The notes beneath the pieces are model-generated. The model searched no databases, was not told where the DNA came from, and saw only the letters and a list, made by a program, of their open reading frames with translations. Shown here in pieces: positions 26,730-36,920 of a stretch of 64,000 nucleotides of DNA. Position numbers and translations under genes: made by a program. The stretch is from Melioribacteraceae bacterium (GTDB taxonomy: Bacteria > Bacteroidota > Ignavibacteria > Ignavibacteriales > Melioribacteraceae), in NCBI GenBank assembly GCA_021739765.1, contig JAIPBD010000008.1, positions 62,001-126,000 of the forward strand, given 5' to 3'. Every line of letters starts with the position of its first letter. Position 1 is the first letter of the stretch.

Positions 26730-29700
26730 ATGAAAAAACAATTATTCACTATCATTATTACACTCCTGTTTGTTACAGTGTTATCAGGTCAAGATCATAA
26801 AATACTTCGACCTTCCGGAGAAATAGTTTATGCTCAGGACGTCATATTTACGAAAAATTTACCGGGACAAGATTTAACAAAATCTGCCGGTGGAGATTTT
26901 AATTCACCAAAAGATATTCCGACGGATTACATCACCAAAAATCTTGAACTAAATGCCTCATTTCAATTTCAGGGCCAGTCCAGAATGCTTCAATGGTTTG
27001 AGGCACCTGTTGATTTGATAGTACTTGGAGGTGGTTTTAATATCTCATCGGTAAACAATCCAACAACCGTATTATCTGCAAAATTTGTGCGGATGAATTG
27101 GTCGCGAGAAGATTTAATGAATCTTGAAGAAGCTAACCTCGGTTTTTACCAGGCAATCGGTAATTCTGCTAACGATGCTACAGCCTTTCTTGGCGACCCT
27201 GACCGCACAGGTGAATGGATTGGGACAACAAATGCAAATACTTCACCCTTCGGAGAAGATGCTTGGTCTTTGGAAGGAAATGGTATTCAATTCACTCCCG
27301 ATGTGAAAGCAGATTATCAATGGGTTTATATTCCAGACAGCAGCTTTGCCGTAAGCAAAGGTGAAATTATCGGATTGGTTGTAAAAAATGAAGCGGCAGA
27401 TTTTGGTGCAGATGCAGTGGCGTTTCGTTCCAGCAACTCTTCCGGTATTCCCGGACTTAAATATTATCCAAATGGAAGATCTGATCCGAATGATGATAAA
27501 GGCTGGTGGTCACGAAATTATACCTGGGATTTAGCTTTGGCTGTAGAATATACAGAAGACATTGCGCCGGATTTTGCATCATTTGATCTATTGCAAACCT
27601 CATTAACTACGAACGCTCGGGCTGTTTCTGCAATCGTTACAGATAGAAATCCCGGTGGAGGTGCTTCAGGAGTTAATTCGGTATCGGTTTATTATAGTAT
27701 CGATGATAGAAATACTTTTCAAAAAATTCCTCTTTCAGAATCAAGCGGTACATGGAGTGGATTTTTACCGGGTCAACATGCGGGTACAACTGTTTATTAT
27801 TATTACGAAGCGGAAGATGTAAACGGAAACAAAAGCCGCGCTCCTTTTAATGATCATTCTTATATTATCTTTCAATCGGCGGAATCAAATCTACTTGTTT
27901 TTAACGGCTTTAACGGCGCGGAAGGATATCCTCAAGGCTATTATTTCGGACAGGATGATTTCGAGCAAAACATTCCACTTGATTGGCCGCATGATACTTG
28001 GGCATACGGACCGCTAACCCCGGAATTAGTGCATAATTATTCAAATATAATTGAGATAACAGGAGAAGGAGTTACTGCTTTAAATCTGGAAGTTATAAGT
28101 CCATGGTTAGATGGGAATGAAAATCGTAACTATTTGCTGGCAGGTCAAAATGTTCTTGATTTGTTAAGTACGAACCAAATTCAAGAATTTTCTTCCGGTG
28201 ATTATGCGCATGATTTGTTTGGCATCACCCGGGCTTATCTCCAGGTAAGTTCCGCCGGCGATCAATTCACAAATGATCCGATTCACGTTGATGCAATCCA
28301 AAATTCCACTCTCGGTGGTGCTCTATATTCAAAATTTACAAATTTAGGATTACCCGAATTGAGATATGATCCAAATTTCGAGATCGGAACTGCAAACGGT
28401 ATCGACGCATTCGATATTCTTGGAGGCGCGGAGGCGGATATGACAGTTCAAACTCGGGGTATTTTTGGCAAACCGGATGTAAGAACTTTAACGATTGCCT
28501 CTAACCACCGAACACTTTCGAATGGAAATAAAGTCGCGTTTCTAAGTTTTGATCCGATTTCAATTAATACGGTTTCCGATATGTCGCTGCCTGAATATTA
28601 CTGGTTTGGACACAGCAGAAGTGCCGTACAAGTTGAAGCGCTGGAATGGTTTGGAATAATTGGAAAGGAAACTATTGATATTGCCGAGCTTAAGGCAGAC
28701 GATAATCAAGATTTTGTTCCGGACAAATTAAATGAAATTTACACTATAAGCGGAGTAGTTCACACCGTCAATCTGTTAGCCGGTTTAAATCGTTTGGAAT
28801 ATTTTATTCAAGATGAAACCGGTGGAATCAGCGTTTATTGTCCGAATACGGATTCTGAACAACTTCCTGAGTTTCAACGTGGTGATAAAATTGAGGTGAG
28901 CGGCAAGTTAACTCAATACAAAGGAAAGACAGAAATTGAAACCGAAACTCTTGCGGATATTAAATTGTTGAGTGCAGGAAATCAAATTTCACCTCTCACA
29001 ATTACAATTCCTGAATTGATGAGTAACCCGGAATTTTTTGAGGGTGTATTTATCCTCGTTCATGATCTCACGAAAGTTGATACATCAAATGAATGGCCGC
29101 TAGCAAACGCAAATTCATCAATGCTGTTTTATAACGGCCCGGATCAATTATCGGTTTTTATGGATCTGGATACTGATATTGATAATAATCCTCAGCCATC
29201 TTTCCCCGTCAATATTCAGGGTGTGTTTTCGCAATTTTCAAACTCTGTACCCGCAAACGATGGATATCAACTCATACCTTCGTTTTACTCTGATTTGACC
29301 TCAAGTGAAGGTAAAATAAATATCACTTTTAATGTTGATATGAGTTATCAAATCACACTTCAAAACTTTGATCCGACAACCGGTAATATTCGCGTAACCG
29401 GTAATATGAATTCAAAAATGAATCAAGGTGACGATTGGAATGACGGAATAGAAATGATCGATTTTGATAATAATCAGATATATTCATTTACCGGACAAAT
29501 CGATGATTCCTATGTGGGCGATACTTTAAGATTCAAATTTAGAATGAATGGTGATTGGGAAGGTTTTGTCGGCGATGACGTAAATGGAAACAGGATATTC
29601 GCGGTTGAACAAGATGATATGAATCTTCCGGTTGTTTACTACAATAATGAAGCTCCCGAGTTTGTGGGTCCATCAACTCCCGCTCCGATACCAATTCTGG

Positions 29701-32700
29701 CTCAAAATCGTGTTATTTCACTATTCAGCAACAGATATTCCGATGTAGCAATGATGTATTGGGATGCCGAATGGGATGTTGCGGATTATGAGGAACTTCA
29801 AATTGAGGGAGACGATGTTAAAAAGTACAGCAATTTGGTATACGCCGGAATTGAAGTACAAAATCCAATTAATTTGTCTCAAATGACTCATTTCCACATC
29901 GATTTATGGACACCGGATAATGTGACACCTCCGGCTTCGTTTAAGATTAAACTGGTAGATTATGGAGCTAATGGTGTGTGGAATGGTCAAGGTCAGGAAG
30001 ACGATGTTGAATATGAGATATCTTCAAACACCGAAACTACGCCCGCTTTAACTTCCGGGGAATGGTCTTCGCTTGATATTCCGCTTTCCGATTTTACCGG
30101 ATTAATTACAAGAGAACATTTTGCTCAGCTTATAATTTCCGGCGATCCGAATACCGTGTTTGTGGATAATGTTTACTTCTACGGTGAAGAGCAAAATTTC
30201 GTTAATGTCACTTTCAATGTTGATATGACCGTTCAAATTCAAAGCGGTGCTTTCGACATAAATAATGGTGAAGTGAGAGTAACCGGATCAATAAATTCGG
30301 CCGTTAACTACAGTAACAACTGGAATGAGGGGTTTTTAATGTATGATCAGGATAGTGACGGAATCTATTCAATCACATTAGAATTTAATGAGTTAGCGCT
30401 TGGTACGATGTTCCAGTACAAATACAGAATGAACGGTGGTTGGGAAGAAAACATTGTTGATAACGAAAACGGAAATAGATATTTCACATTAGAGCAAGGT
30501 GGTATGAATTTACCGACTTATTTCTACGGTGATATTGCGGAGCAAGACTTATTATCGCAGCCGAAAAATGTACTATTTACAGTGGATATGAACGGGGCTT
30601 TAAATTCATTTGATTATTCAGCTATCCCACTCGAAGAAATCGAATTTGTTGGATTAAAAGGGAGCCATAGTCGAATTGGTCAGTGGGTTGGTGAGTGGAA
30701 TCCTGAAGACACATTAGCCGGAAATACTATTGTGCTTCACGATGACGGACTATTTGGCGATTCAATCGCCAACGATAATATATGGTCGAGATTAGTCACC
30801 TTTGAAATTGATGATGTCGCAGGGTTATTCGAATACAAATATGGTGCTTGGTACCCGGATGCTATCAAGATTAAACCCGAACTCCCGATGGATAATGAAG
30901 TTGTGTTTGGAGTAAATCATACTTTTGATTTAACCGATAACGGAATAACTGAAAGTACCAACGACAATTGGTTTACTAAACCGGAAAATATTACTCCGAT
31001 TCAGGAAGTCCGCCAAGATCTTAACAAAGATTATTTGCCCGATAATTTGGGGCAAACGTTCACAATTCAAGGATTGGTTTCAACAACCAATTTCCTCGCC
31101 TCAGTTAATAGAATTGAATATTTTGTTCAAGATGAATCCTCAGGTATTAGTGTTTATTTTCCAAATCCGGAAGGATTGCAAATTCCTGAACTTCAGCGCG
31201 GAGCTGAGTTAAAAGTTACCGGTGAAGTTAAAATATATAATGGAAAGACCGAACTGGAGGTCACTGATCCAAATAATGTTAGTTTAATAAGTACCGGTAA
31301 TCAAGTTGAACCGATTGCGATTACAATTGAAAATTTAATGAATGATCCTGAATCGATGGAAGGTCGATTTGTAATTATTTCGGGGCTTTCCAAATCAGTT
31401 TCAAGCAATGAATGGCCGGCTGCGGATCAATTCGCGAATCTGATTTTTACAGATCAAATTGAAGAAATTAACGTTTTTATTGATAATGATACTGATATTG
31501 ACGGAAGCCCGGAACCGAATTATCCTGTAGCTATAAAAGGGGTGGTTTCTCAATACACGATCGAAACAATTCCAAATAATAATTATCAGTTGTTACCTTC
31601 ATATTACACCGATTTTGTTGGCGAAGCGACCGGTATAAATACATTTATATTCGAAGCTGATCTGTCTCAAATCGAAGGTTCAGGAGTAGGATTTTTCGAT
31701 CCGGCGACAGATTCAATTGTTGTTATGGGACTTGATTGGGATGGGCTTGGTGAAAGAATCGATCATCTTCCTTATTCGGCAATGAAACGTGATATCAATG
31801 AGCCGGGCCTAATTTATAAAGATACAATCAAAGTTCAGGGAAATTTAGGTAATTCAACAAAATGGAAATACAAAGCATTCCCAAATGGACATTTCGTAAA
31901 TGACGGCTGGGAATTGGGCGAAGACAGATGGATTAATTATCAACAAGATGGTGCGATCGTAAATACCGGCAGAATTGTTCCCGATATAGTTCCGGTTTCC
32001 GAACCGCTAAAAGATGATAAAACTCTTCTTTTCTCGGTGGATTTGAATTATACGCCTCTTAATATTTTTGATTTATCTGAAATTCCCGTCGATCAAGTTG
32101 AATTCGTTGTAATAAAAGGTTCGCACGAAAGGCTTGGCGCATGGGGAGGCGATTTTAGCATCAGCGATACATCAAACGGTACTGTTCTCGTTTTGCATGA
32201 TGACGGTACTTTCGGAGATAAAGTCCCGAATGATAATATCTGGTCACGTTCGGTTACTTTTTTTACCGGTGATGCCAGCGGATTAATCGAATATAAATAT
32301 GGCGCATGGTATCCGGGTGCTGAGGCAATCTCTCCGGATCACCCGCTCGATAATGAAGACGTATTCGGTGTAAATCATCAAGGAATTGTGAATTCTGATC
32401 CATATCAAGAATTCGAAGATGAATGGGCCACTTCCTCCGGTGAAACCAACGCTGATTTTCTCTGGAGGGTTGACTTAGTTGTAAAAAATCAAAATAATTT
32501 CAATAAAGTAATATTTGGTTTGGCTGATATGGCGACTGACGCTATTGATTCTGAGTTAGGTGAGAGCCCGCTGCCACCTTCACCACCCGCGGGAATATTT
32601 GATGTAAGATTAAAATTACCAAATGGTATCGATGCGTCAATTAAGGATTTTAGAGTTGATACGGTAAAAAGCGCATTGTGGCAGATTCAAATTCAGCCTG

Positions 32701-33986
32701 GTTCACAAACCAATACGGTAACTATCGAGTGGGATAACTCAAAATTACCGGACGGTACGCTTGTAATAAAAGATGTTTTCGGCGGTTCAATTGTGAACGT
32801 AAATATGGCGAGTACTAATATGCTTGAAATTCCAGATGCTTCAATTCTAAATAAACTGTATTTAGAATATAAAATGAGTACGTGTATATCTGTCGCTCTA
32901 AATTCCGGTTGGAATTTATTCTCGATTCCGATTTCTGGTGATGAAATGAATGTGGATAATTTATTTACAAATTCAACTTCTCCGGTTTATAAATTCGAAA
33001 ACGGATATTCGGTAGTTTCCGAAGTTGAAGTCGCGACCGGTTATTGGATACGAAATGCTATGGCTGAGGATATTGAAGTCTGTGGTTCAGCGGTCGGTTC
33101 AAATGAAGTTCCGATATTGGAAGGTTGGAATTTAATCGGCGGTTATGTTGGCGACAATAGTGTTTCCGCGATTACAACCGAACCGGCGGGAATTCTAAAT
33201 TCACCATTCTGGGGATTTGAAGGCGGTTATAATAATTCTTCGTTGATTGTTGAAGGAAAAGGATACTGGATTCGTTCGACACAAAACGGCATAATTCAAT
33301 TAAATGGTGCATTAGCAAAATCTGATAATCTAAGTTATAATAACAGCACTATCGATAAAAATTGGGGCAGAATCGCGATAAGCGACGCATCCGGAAAATC
33401 AATTGTTCTTTACGCGTCTGAGATGCCAAATAATGAAAAATCTTTCGATTTGCCGCCACTTCCGCCTCGCGAAATTTTTGATGTTCGATTCTCGAATCAA
33501 TCATTGGTTGCCGGATTGAATGAAGGAAGCGAGATAATCTCGATTCAATCCATGAATTATCCCGTTACCGTTTCTGTTGAAGGTGTGGATGTTTACATTA
33601 AAGATCTTCTAGGCGGTAAACTGATTAACAGTGAAATAAAGAATGCTGGTGAATTGGTTCTCAGCAATTCCTCTATCGACAAACTGGAAATCGGATTGGT
33701 TAAAATACCGGTTCGATTCGAACTATCTCAAAATTATCCGAATCCGTTTAACCCTGTTACGAAAATCGCCTACAGTATACCGAACATCTCAGAAGAAACT
33801 GTAGATGTGACACTAAAAATCTACGATGTTCTCGGAAACGAAGTCGTAAGATTGGTAGATACAAAACAATCCGCAGGAAATTATGAAGTTGAATGGCAAG
33901 CACTCAATTTTGTAAGTGGTATTTACTTCTATAAACTATCAGCGGGCAAATTTGTTGAAATCAAGAAAATGATTCTTTTGAAATAA
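26730..33986 (+). CDS. T9SS-secreted 2418-aa multidomain surface protein
   Basis: Signal peptide (KKQLFTIIITLLFVTVLSGQ) then a mosaic of duplicated modules. N-terminal beta region with an Fn3-like stretch (about 300-390). DUF5689-like OB-fold copy 1 at about 670 (SGVVHTVNLLAGLNRLEYF) and copy 2 at about 1443 (QGLVSTTNFLASVNRIEYF). Carbohydrate-binding-like FNVDM modules at about 862 and 1158, with a galactose-binding-like module between them. FTVDM/FSVDL modules near 1277 and 1763 (both with VLHDDG, NDNIWSR, EYKYGAWYP). PLPP-GIFD domain near 1947, a GWNLFSIP module near 2055-2190, a reduced PLPP domain near 2240, and a T9SS tail (QNYPNPFNPVTKI to IKKMILLK). No catalytic motif seen. Glycan binding is plausible because similar modules accompany glycoside hydrolases. 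Confidence 0.88.
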   Translation: MKKQLFTIIITLLFVTVLSGQDHKILRPSGEIVYAQDVIFTKNLPGQDLTKSAGGDFNSPKDIPTDYITKNLELNASFQFQGQSRMLQWFEAPVDLIVLGGGFNISSVNNPTTVLSAKFVRMNWSREDLMNLEEANLGFYQAIGNSANDATAFLGDPDRTGEWIGTTNANTSPFGEDAWSLEGNGIQFTPDVKADYQWVYIPDSSFAVSKGEIIGLVVKNEAADFGADAVAFRSSNSSGIPGLKYYPNGRSDPNDDKGWWSRNYTWDLALAVEYTEDIAPDFASFDLLQTSLTTNARAVSAIVTDRNPGGGASGVNSVSVYYSIDDRNTFQKIPLSESSGTWSGFLPGQHAGTTVYYYYEAEDVNGNKSRAPFNDHSYIIFQSAESNLLVFNGFNGAEGYPQGYYFGQDDFEQNIPLDWPHDTWAYGPLTPELVHNYSNIIEITGEGVTALNLEVISPWLDGNENRNYLLAGQNVLDLLSTNQIQEFSSGDYAHDLFGITRAYLQVSSAGDQFTNDPIHVDAIQNSTLGGALYSKFTNLGLPELRYDPNFEIGTANGIDAFDILGGAEADMTVQTRGIFGKPDVRTLTIASNHRTLSNGNKVAFLSFDPISINTVSDMSLPEYYWFGHSRSAVQVEALEWFGIIGKETIDIAELKADDNQDFVPDKLNEIYTISGVVHTVNLLAGLNRLEYFIQDETGGISVYCPNTDSEQLPEFQRGDKIEVSGKLTQYKGKTEIETETLADIKLLSAGNQISPLTITIPELMSNPEFFEGVFILVHDLTKVDTSNEWPLANANSSMLFYNGPDQLSVFMDLDTDIDNNPQPSFPVNIQGVFSQFSNSVPANDGYQLIPSFYSDLTSSEGKINITFNVDMSYQITLQNFDPTTGNIRVTGNMNSKMNQGDDWNDGIEMIDFDNNQIYSFTGQIDDSYVGDTLRFKFRMNGDWEGFVGDDVNGNRIFAVEQDDMNLPVVYYNNEAPEFVGPSTPAPIPILAQNRVISLFSNRYSDVAMMYWDAEWDVADYEELQIEGDDVKKYSNLVYAGIEVQNPINLSQMTHFHIDLWTPDNVTPPASFKIKLVDYGANGVWNGQGQEDDVEYEISSNTETTPALTSGEWSSLDIPLSDFTGLITREHFAQLIISGDPNTVFVDNVYFYGEEQNFVNVTFNVDMTVQIQSGAFDINNGEVRVTGSINSAVNYSNNWNEGFLMYDQDSDGIYSITLEFNELALGTMFQYKYRMNGGWEENIVDNENGNRYFTLEQGGMNLPTYFYGDIAEQDLLSQPKNVLFTVDMNGALNSFDYSAIPLEEIEFVGLKGSHSRIGQWVGEWNPEDTLAGNTIVLHDDGLFGDSIANDNIWSRLVTFEIDDVAGLFEYKYGAWYPDAIKIKPELPMDNEVVFGVNHTFDLTDNGITESTNDNWFTKPENITPIQEVRQDLNKDYLPDNLGQTFTIQGLVSTTNFLASVNRIEYFVQDESSGISVYFPNPEGLQIPELQRGAELKVTGEVKIYNGKTELEVTDPNNVSLISTGNQVEPIAITIENLMNDPESMEGRFVIISGLSKSVSSNEWPAADQFANLIFTDQIEEINVFIDNDTDIDGSPEPNYPVAIKGVVSQYTIETIPNNNYQLLPSYYTDFVGEATGINTFIFEADLSQIEGSGVGFFDPATDSIVVMGLDWDGLGERIDHLPYSAMKRDINEPGLIYKDTIKVQGNLGNSTKWKYKAFPNGHFVNDGWELGEDRWINYQQDGAIVNTGRIVPDIVPVSEPLKDDKTLLFSVDLNYTPLNIFDLSEIPVDQVEFVVIKGSHERLGAWGGDFSISDTSNGTVLVLHDDGTFGDKVPNDNIWSRSVTFFTGDASGLIEYKYGAWYPGAEAISPDHPLDNEDVFGVNHQGIVNSDPYQEFEDEWATSSGETNADFLWRVDLVVKNQNNFNKVIFGLADMATDAIDSELGESPLPPSPPAGIFDVRLKLPNGIDASIKDFRVDTVKSALWQIQIQPGSQTNTVTIEWDNSKLPDGTLVIKDVFGGSIVNVNMASTNMLEIPDASILNKLYLEYKMSTCISVALNSGWNLFSIPISGDEMNVDNLFTNSTSPVYKFENGYSVVSEVEVATGYWIRNAMAEDIEVCGSAVGSNEVPILEGWNLIGGYVGDNSVSAITTEPAGILNSPFWGFEGGYNNSSLIVEGKGYWIRSTQNGIIQLNGALAKSDNLSYNNSTIDKNWGRIAISDASGKSIVLYASEMPNNEKSFDLPPLPPREIFDVRFSNQSLVAGLNEGSEIISIQSMNYPVTVSVEGVDVYIKDLLGGKLINSEIKNAGELVLSNSSIDKLEIGLVKIPVRFELSQNYPNPFNPVTKIAYSIPNISEETVDVTLKIYDVLGNEVVRLVDTKQSAGNYEVEWQALNFVSGIYFYKLSAGKFVEIKKMILLK

Positions 33987-34006
33987 TTCGAACGCGTAGT
34001 TTATTC

Positions 34007-34037
34007 AGCCGGATTCTTAATCGAATCCGGCTTTTTT
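34007..34037 (+). terminator. Strong rho-independent terminator after the T9SS cargo pair
   Basis: AGCCGGATTC (34007-34016) and GAATCCGGCT (34023-34032) form a perfect 10-bp stem with a 6-base loop, followed by six T. It lies 20 bases after the stop of the 2418-aa protein gene. Confidence 0.92.
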
Positions 34038-34412
34038 ATTGATCATTCATATAAACAATTATAGAATATCTAATCAAATAATTAGAATTAAAAATTAAAA
34101 TTTAATCGGCATCGTAATTTTTGATCCCCGATAAAAACGGGCACTCATGGTGACCGGATTTTGATTTTTTCAAATCCCATTCAATATCTCAAGTGCATCA
34201 CCGGAAAAAATCGAGTTGTTTTACACGTTTATTAGCATCTCGGTAGTCTGGTTTAGGGCTCCTTTTGTAAAATCGCTACATTGATAAAATTTAGATTCTG
34301 AATCGAGTCTGCCTTACGCGGCCCTTTTATGAAATACATATCAAAGAGAAGTTGGCACCACGAATTCATTTATTTCCATCACTACATTTATTAATTATCT
34401 ATTTTTCCAGTC
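34038..34412. other. Intergenic stretch without a recognisable gene
   Basis: About 375 bases between the terminator and the pgeF-like gene. I see no reading frame of credible length or composition, no tRNA-like fold and no clear promoter box. A short CTAAT/ATTAG pair (around 34070) and a CCCG/CGGG pair (around 34126-34140) are too weak to name. It presumably holds the promoter of the 34413-40402 run. Confidence 0.5.
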
Positions 34413-35156
34413 ATGAAAATCATCACAAGCCAATTATTCGAAAAGATTCCGAACGTTGAAGTTGGATTCAGCACAAAAATCGGATTGGAACGAAAACCAC
34501 CGCTCAATTTTAACATGTCGTTATCGGTTGGTGATGAAAAAAAAGCAGTTTTGCAAAATCGAGCATATTTTTTCAAATCCTTTGGTTTGGCGCTCAACCG
34601 GGTTCAAATTCAAAAACAAGTTCATGGAGATCGAATTCAGATAATTGAAAAAGTCGGCGAATTAAATAAAAGCGATGCGATGATAACCGCCCAGAAGGGA
34701 ATCGGGCTTGCGATATCTTCAGCCGACTGCAATAACATCTATTTATATGATTCGAAAAATGAAGTAATTGCTGGTGTTCATTCAGGATGGAAAAGCACAA
34801 GTTTGCGAATACTGGAAAAAACACTGATAAAAATGTCTGAAGTGTTTAACTCAAAAGCAGAAAACATTTTTGCATGGGTTGGTCCCGCAATAAGCGGGAA
34901 AAACTATGAGGTCAAAAATGATGTCGCCACTCTATTCGATTTCAAGTATCAAACCAAAACTGATGGTAAAATTTATCTCGATCTAAAAACCGCAAATTTG
35001 GATATGTTGAAAAATTTTGGTGTTCCCCCAAATCAAATTGAAATATCGCCGATTTGTTCTTTTGAGGATGAAGATTTGCATTCATTCAGAAGAGAAGGAG
35101 CCGAATCGGGAAGAGCATTTGGCTTAATTAAAATGGACGGTGTAAGTGATTCCTGA
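34413..35156 (+). CDS. pgeF: YfiH/PgeF-family (laccase-domain) purine nucleoside phosphorylase-like protein
   Basis: 247 aa. The family's zinc site is present: H71 (KQVHGDRI), C106 (SADCNNIYL) and H123 (GVHSGWKSTS); the C-terminal CSFEDEDLHSFRREG and SGRAFGLI are also diagnostic. Relatives (YfiH, YlmD, LACC1) cleave purine nucleosides and were once called multicopper oxidases; in E. coli the protein also edits peptidoglycan precursors. The usual ADCLP is ADCNN here. The EamA gene starts inside its 3' end (11-base overlap). Confidence 0.9.
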   Translation: MKIITSQLFEKIPNVEVGFSTKIGLERKPPLNFNMSLSVGDEKKAVLQNRAYFFKSFGLALNRVQIQKQVHGDRIQIIEKVGELNKSDAMITAQKGIGLAISSADCNNIYLYDSKNEVIAGVHSGWKSTSLRILEKTLIKMSEVFNSKAENIFAWVGPAISGKNYEVKNDVATLFDFKYQTKTDGKIYLDLKTANLDMLKNFGVPPNQIEISPICSFEDEDLHSFRREGAESGRAFGLIKMDGVSDS

Positions 35157-36060
35157 GAAATTCAAAATTCCTATTGCTTATGCAATTATTTGTCTGTTGT
35201 GGGGTTCCACATGGTTAGCAATAAAGGTGGGAGTTGAGGAACTTTCGCCGGCATTTTCAGCCGGAATCCGTTTTTTGATCGCGGCAGTTTTAATCTATCT
35301 TATCGCAAAATACCGCCGGTTAAAAATTTCTTACGATGCTGAATCTATGAAGCTGTATCTAATTCTCGCGTTCTTTTCATTTTCAATTCCGTTTGGTTTG
35401 GTTTATTGGGCGGAACAGTTTGTTCCTTCTGGATTAGCATCAATTTTATTCGGAATTTTCCCTTTTTTTGTGATCATTTTCTCAACTATAATTATTCCCG
35501 ATCAAAAACCAAACGTAATGCAAGTTATTGGAGCGGTTTTGGGATTTGCCGGTATTTTTGTAATTTTTTCGGAACAGTTGATTATCAATCTTGATCTTGA
35601 TTTATACTTTTGGGGAATGATAGCGATCGCATTCAGCGCGGCGATGCAAGGATGGGTCGCGGTTCATATTAAAAAACATTCACTCAAAATTAATCCGCTT
35701 ACAATGAATTTTCTGCCATTATTGATAGCCGGTACCGTAATGACACTCATCGGATTGATCTTCGAATGGGATTACGATTGGAATTTCAGCGGAAAAGCTA
35801 TTTCGTCGGTTGCTTATCTTGCCGTATTCGGTACAATCGGTACTTTTACGACTTATTACTGGTTAATGAAAAGAATAAATGTAGTTTTACTCTCACTCTC
35901 ATCATTTATTACGCCCATCGTCGCTGTCCTTCTCGGCTTTTTTATTCTCGATGAAGTATTAACTTCACGCGACTTCCTCGGAAGTGTTTTTGTATTAATT
36001 GGTATATTGCTTGCTAATTTGAAAGGTCTTCTGAAGTATTTAAAGGAAAAAAGAAAATAA
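35146..36060 (+). CDS. EamA/DMT-superfamily transporter
   Basis: 304 aa, ten predicted helices in two EamA halves. The first half starts IPIAYAIICLLWGSTWLAIKVGVEELSP and includes YWAEQFVPSGLASILFG; the second contains AFSAAMQGWVAVHIKK and AVFGTIGTFTTYYWLMKR, both typical. The start is GTG 35146, overlapping the pgeF stop. Substrate cannot be predicted; metabolite or amino-acid export is usual in the family. Confidence 0.9.
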   Translation: MIPEKFKIPIAYAIICLLWGSTWLAIKVGVEELSPAFSAGIRFLIAAVLIYLIAKYRRLKISYDAESMKLYLILAFFSFSIPFGLVYWAEQFVPSGLASILFGIFPFFVIIFSTIIIPDQKPNVMQVIGAVLGFAGIFVIFSEQLIINLDLDLYFWGMIAIAFSAAMQGWVAVHIKKHSLKINPLTMNFLPLLIAGTVMTLIGLIFEWDYDWNFSGKAISSVAYLAVFGTIGTFTTYYWLMKRINVVLLSLSSFITPIVAVLLGFFILDEVLTSRDFLGSVFVLIGILLANLKGLLKYLKEKRK

Positions 36061-36061
36061 A

Positions 36062-36430
36062 ATGCTCAATATTATTCGAATCAAAAATGCTTCTTTTTAT
36101 GCTTATCACGGAGCGCTATCGGAAGAACAAAGTATCGGGGGAAGGTTTGAAGCTGATGTGGATATGTACACCGATTTTTCCGAAGCCGCTAAAAACGATG
36201 ATCTCAATCTCACCATCAACTATGACAAGGTTTACAAATACATCAATAAAATCGTTCATCAACAAAAGTATTATTTGATCGAAACTATTGCGACAATTAT
36301 AGCCGACGGATTGCTCGATGCTTTTCCGCAAATCACAAAAGTATCTATACGAGTCCGAAAAAATAATGTTCCGGTCGGTGGTGTAATCGATTGTGTTGAA
36401 GTTGAGGTCTCCAAAGAACGGGATGAATAA
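36062..36430 (+). CDS. folB: Dihydroneopterin aldolase
   Basis: 122 aa. IRIKNASFYAYHGALSEEQSIGGRFEADVDM matches the FolB N-terminus (YHGxxxEEQ-x-GxxF). The conserved NYDKVYKYINKI and VSIRVRKNNVPVGG regions are present. Catalyses 7,8-dihydroneopterin to 6-hydroxymethyl-dihydropterin plus glycolaldehyde in folate synthesis. folK starts within its last codons (8-base overlap), an efficient folB-folK coupling. Confidence 0.93.
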   Translation: MLNIIRIKNASFYAYHGALSEEQSIGGRFEADVDMYTDFSEAAKNDDLNLTINYDKVYKYINKIVHQQKYYLIETIATIIADGLLDAFPQITKVSIRVRKNNVPVGGVIDCVEVEVSKERDE

Positions 36431-36920
36431 AGTATTACTCGGTGTGGGTACTAATGTCGGATCAAGGGAAAAGAACATAGAGAAAACGATTGATTTAATC
36501 GAAGCGGATGATAACATTGAAATTTATCTTAGGTCTTCCGTTTATGAATCAAAAGCATTTGGAGTTACAGATCAACAGAATTTTTTTAATTTAGTTCTTT
36601 ATCTTTATACTAATTATTCGCCGTTACAATTGTACAGAAGAATAAAAGAGATTGAAGTTCAGGTTGGACGAATTTCCCGAGAAAGATGGGGACCGAGGGA
36701 AATTGATCTTGATATTTTGTTTTTTAATAATGATTTGATTCATTCTGAACTTTTAACCATTCCGCATGAAGGATGTTATAAACGTGATTTTGTGTTGGTT
36801 CCGATTTATGAATTGCTGGAAAAAGAAAAAGCTATTCAAAATGATTTTGGAATTCGTCGAGTGAATCTCGAAAAAATTAAAAAAAATATTCTTAAAAAAA
36901 TTGATTTGAAGCACCGATGA
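36423..36920 (+). CDS. folK: 6-hydroxymethyl-7,8-dihydropterin pyrophosphokinase
   Basis: 165 aa from ATG 36423. LGVGTNVGSREKNI is the family N-terminus, RWGPREIDLDILFFN the catalytic signature (the DLD Asp pair binds Mg2+), and HEGCYKRDFVLVPIYEL the C-terminal region. An in-frame ATG at 36393 inside folB would add ten residues and is disfavoured. Its TGA overlaps the next ATG (36917) by four bases. Confidence 0.94.
   Translation: MNKVLLGVGTNVGSREKNIEKTIDLIEADDNIEIYLRSSVYESKAFGVTDQQNFFNLVLYLYTNYSPLQLYRRIKEIEVQVGRISRERWGPREIDLDILFFNNDLIHSELLTIPHEGCYKRDFVLVPIYELLEKEKAIQNDFGIRRVNLEKIKKNILKKIDLKHR

Noticed and set aside
33987-34412. Small RNA or riboswitch in the long gap before pgeF
   Set aside because: Apart from the terminator I could not find a conserved fold or a known riboswitch core.
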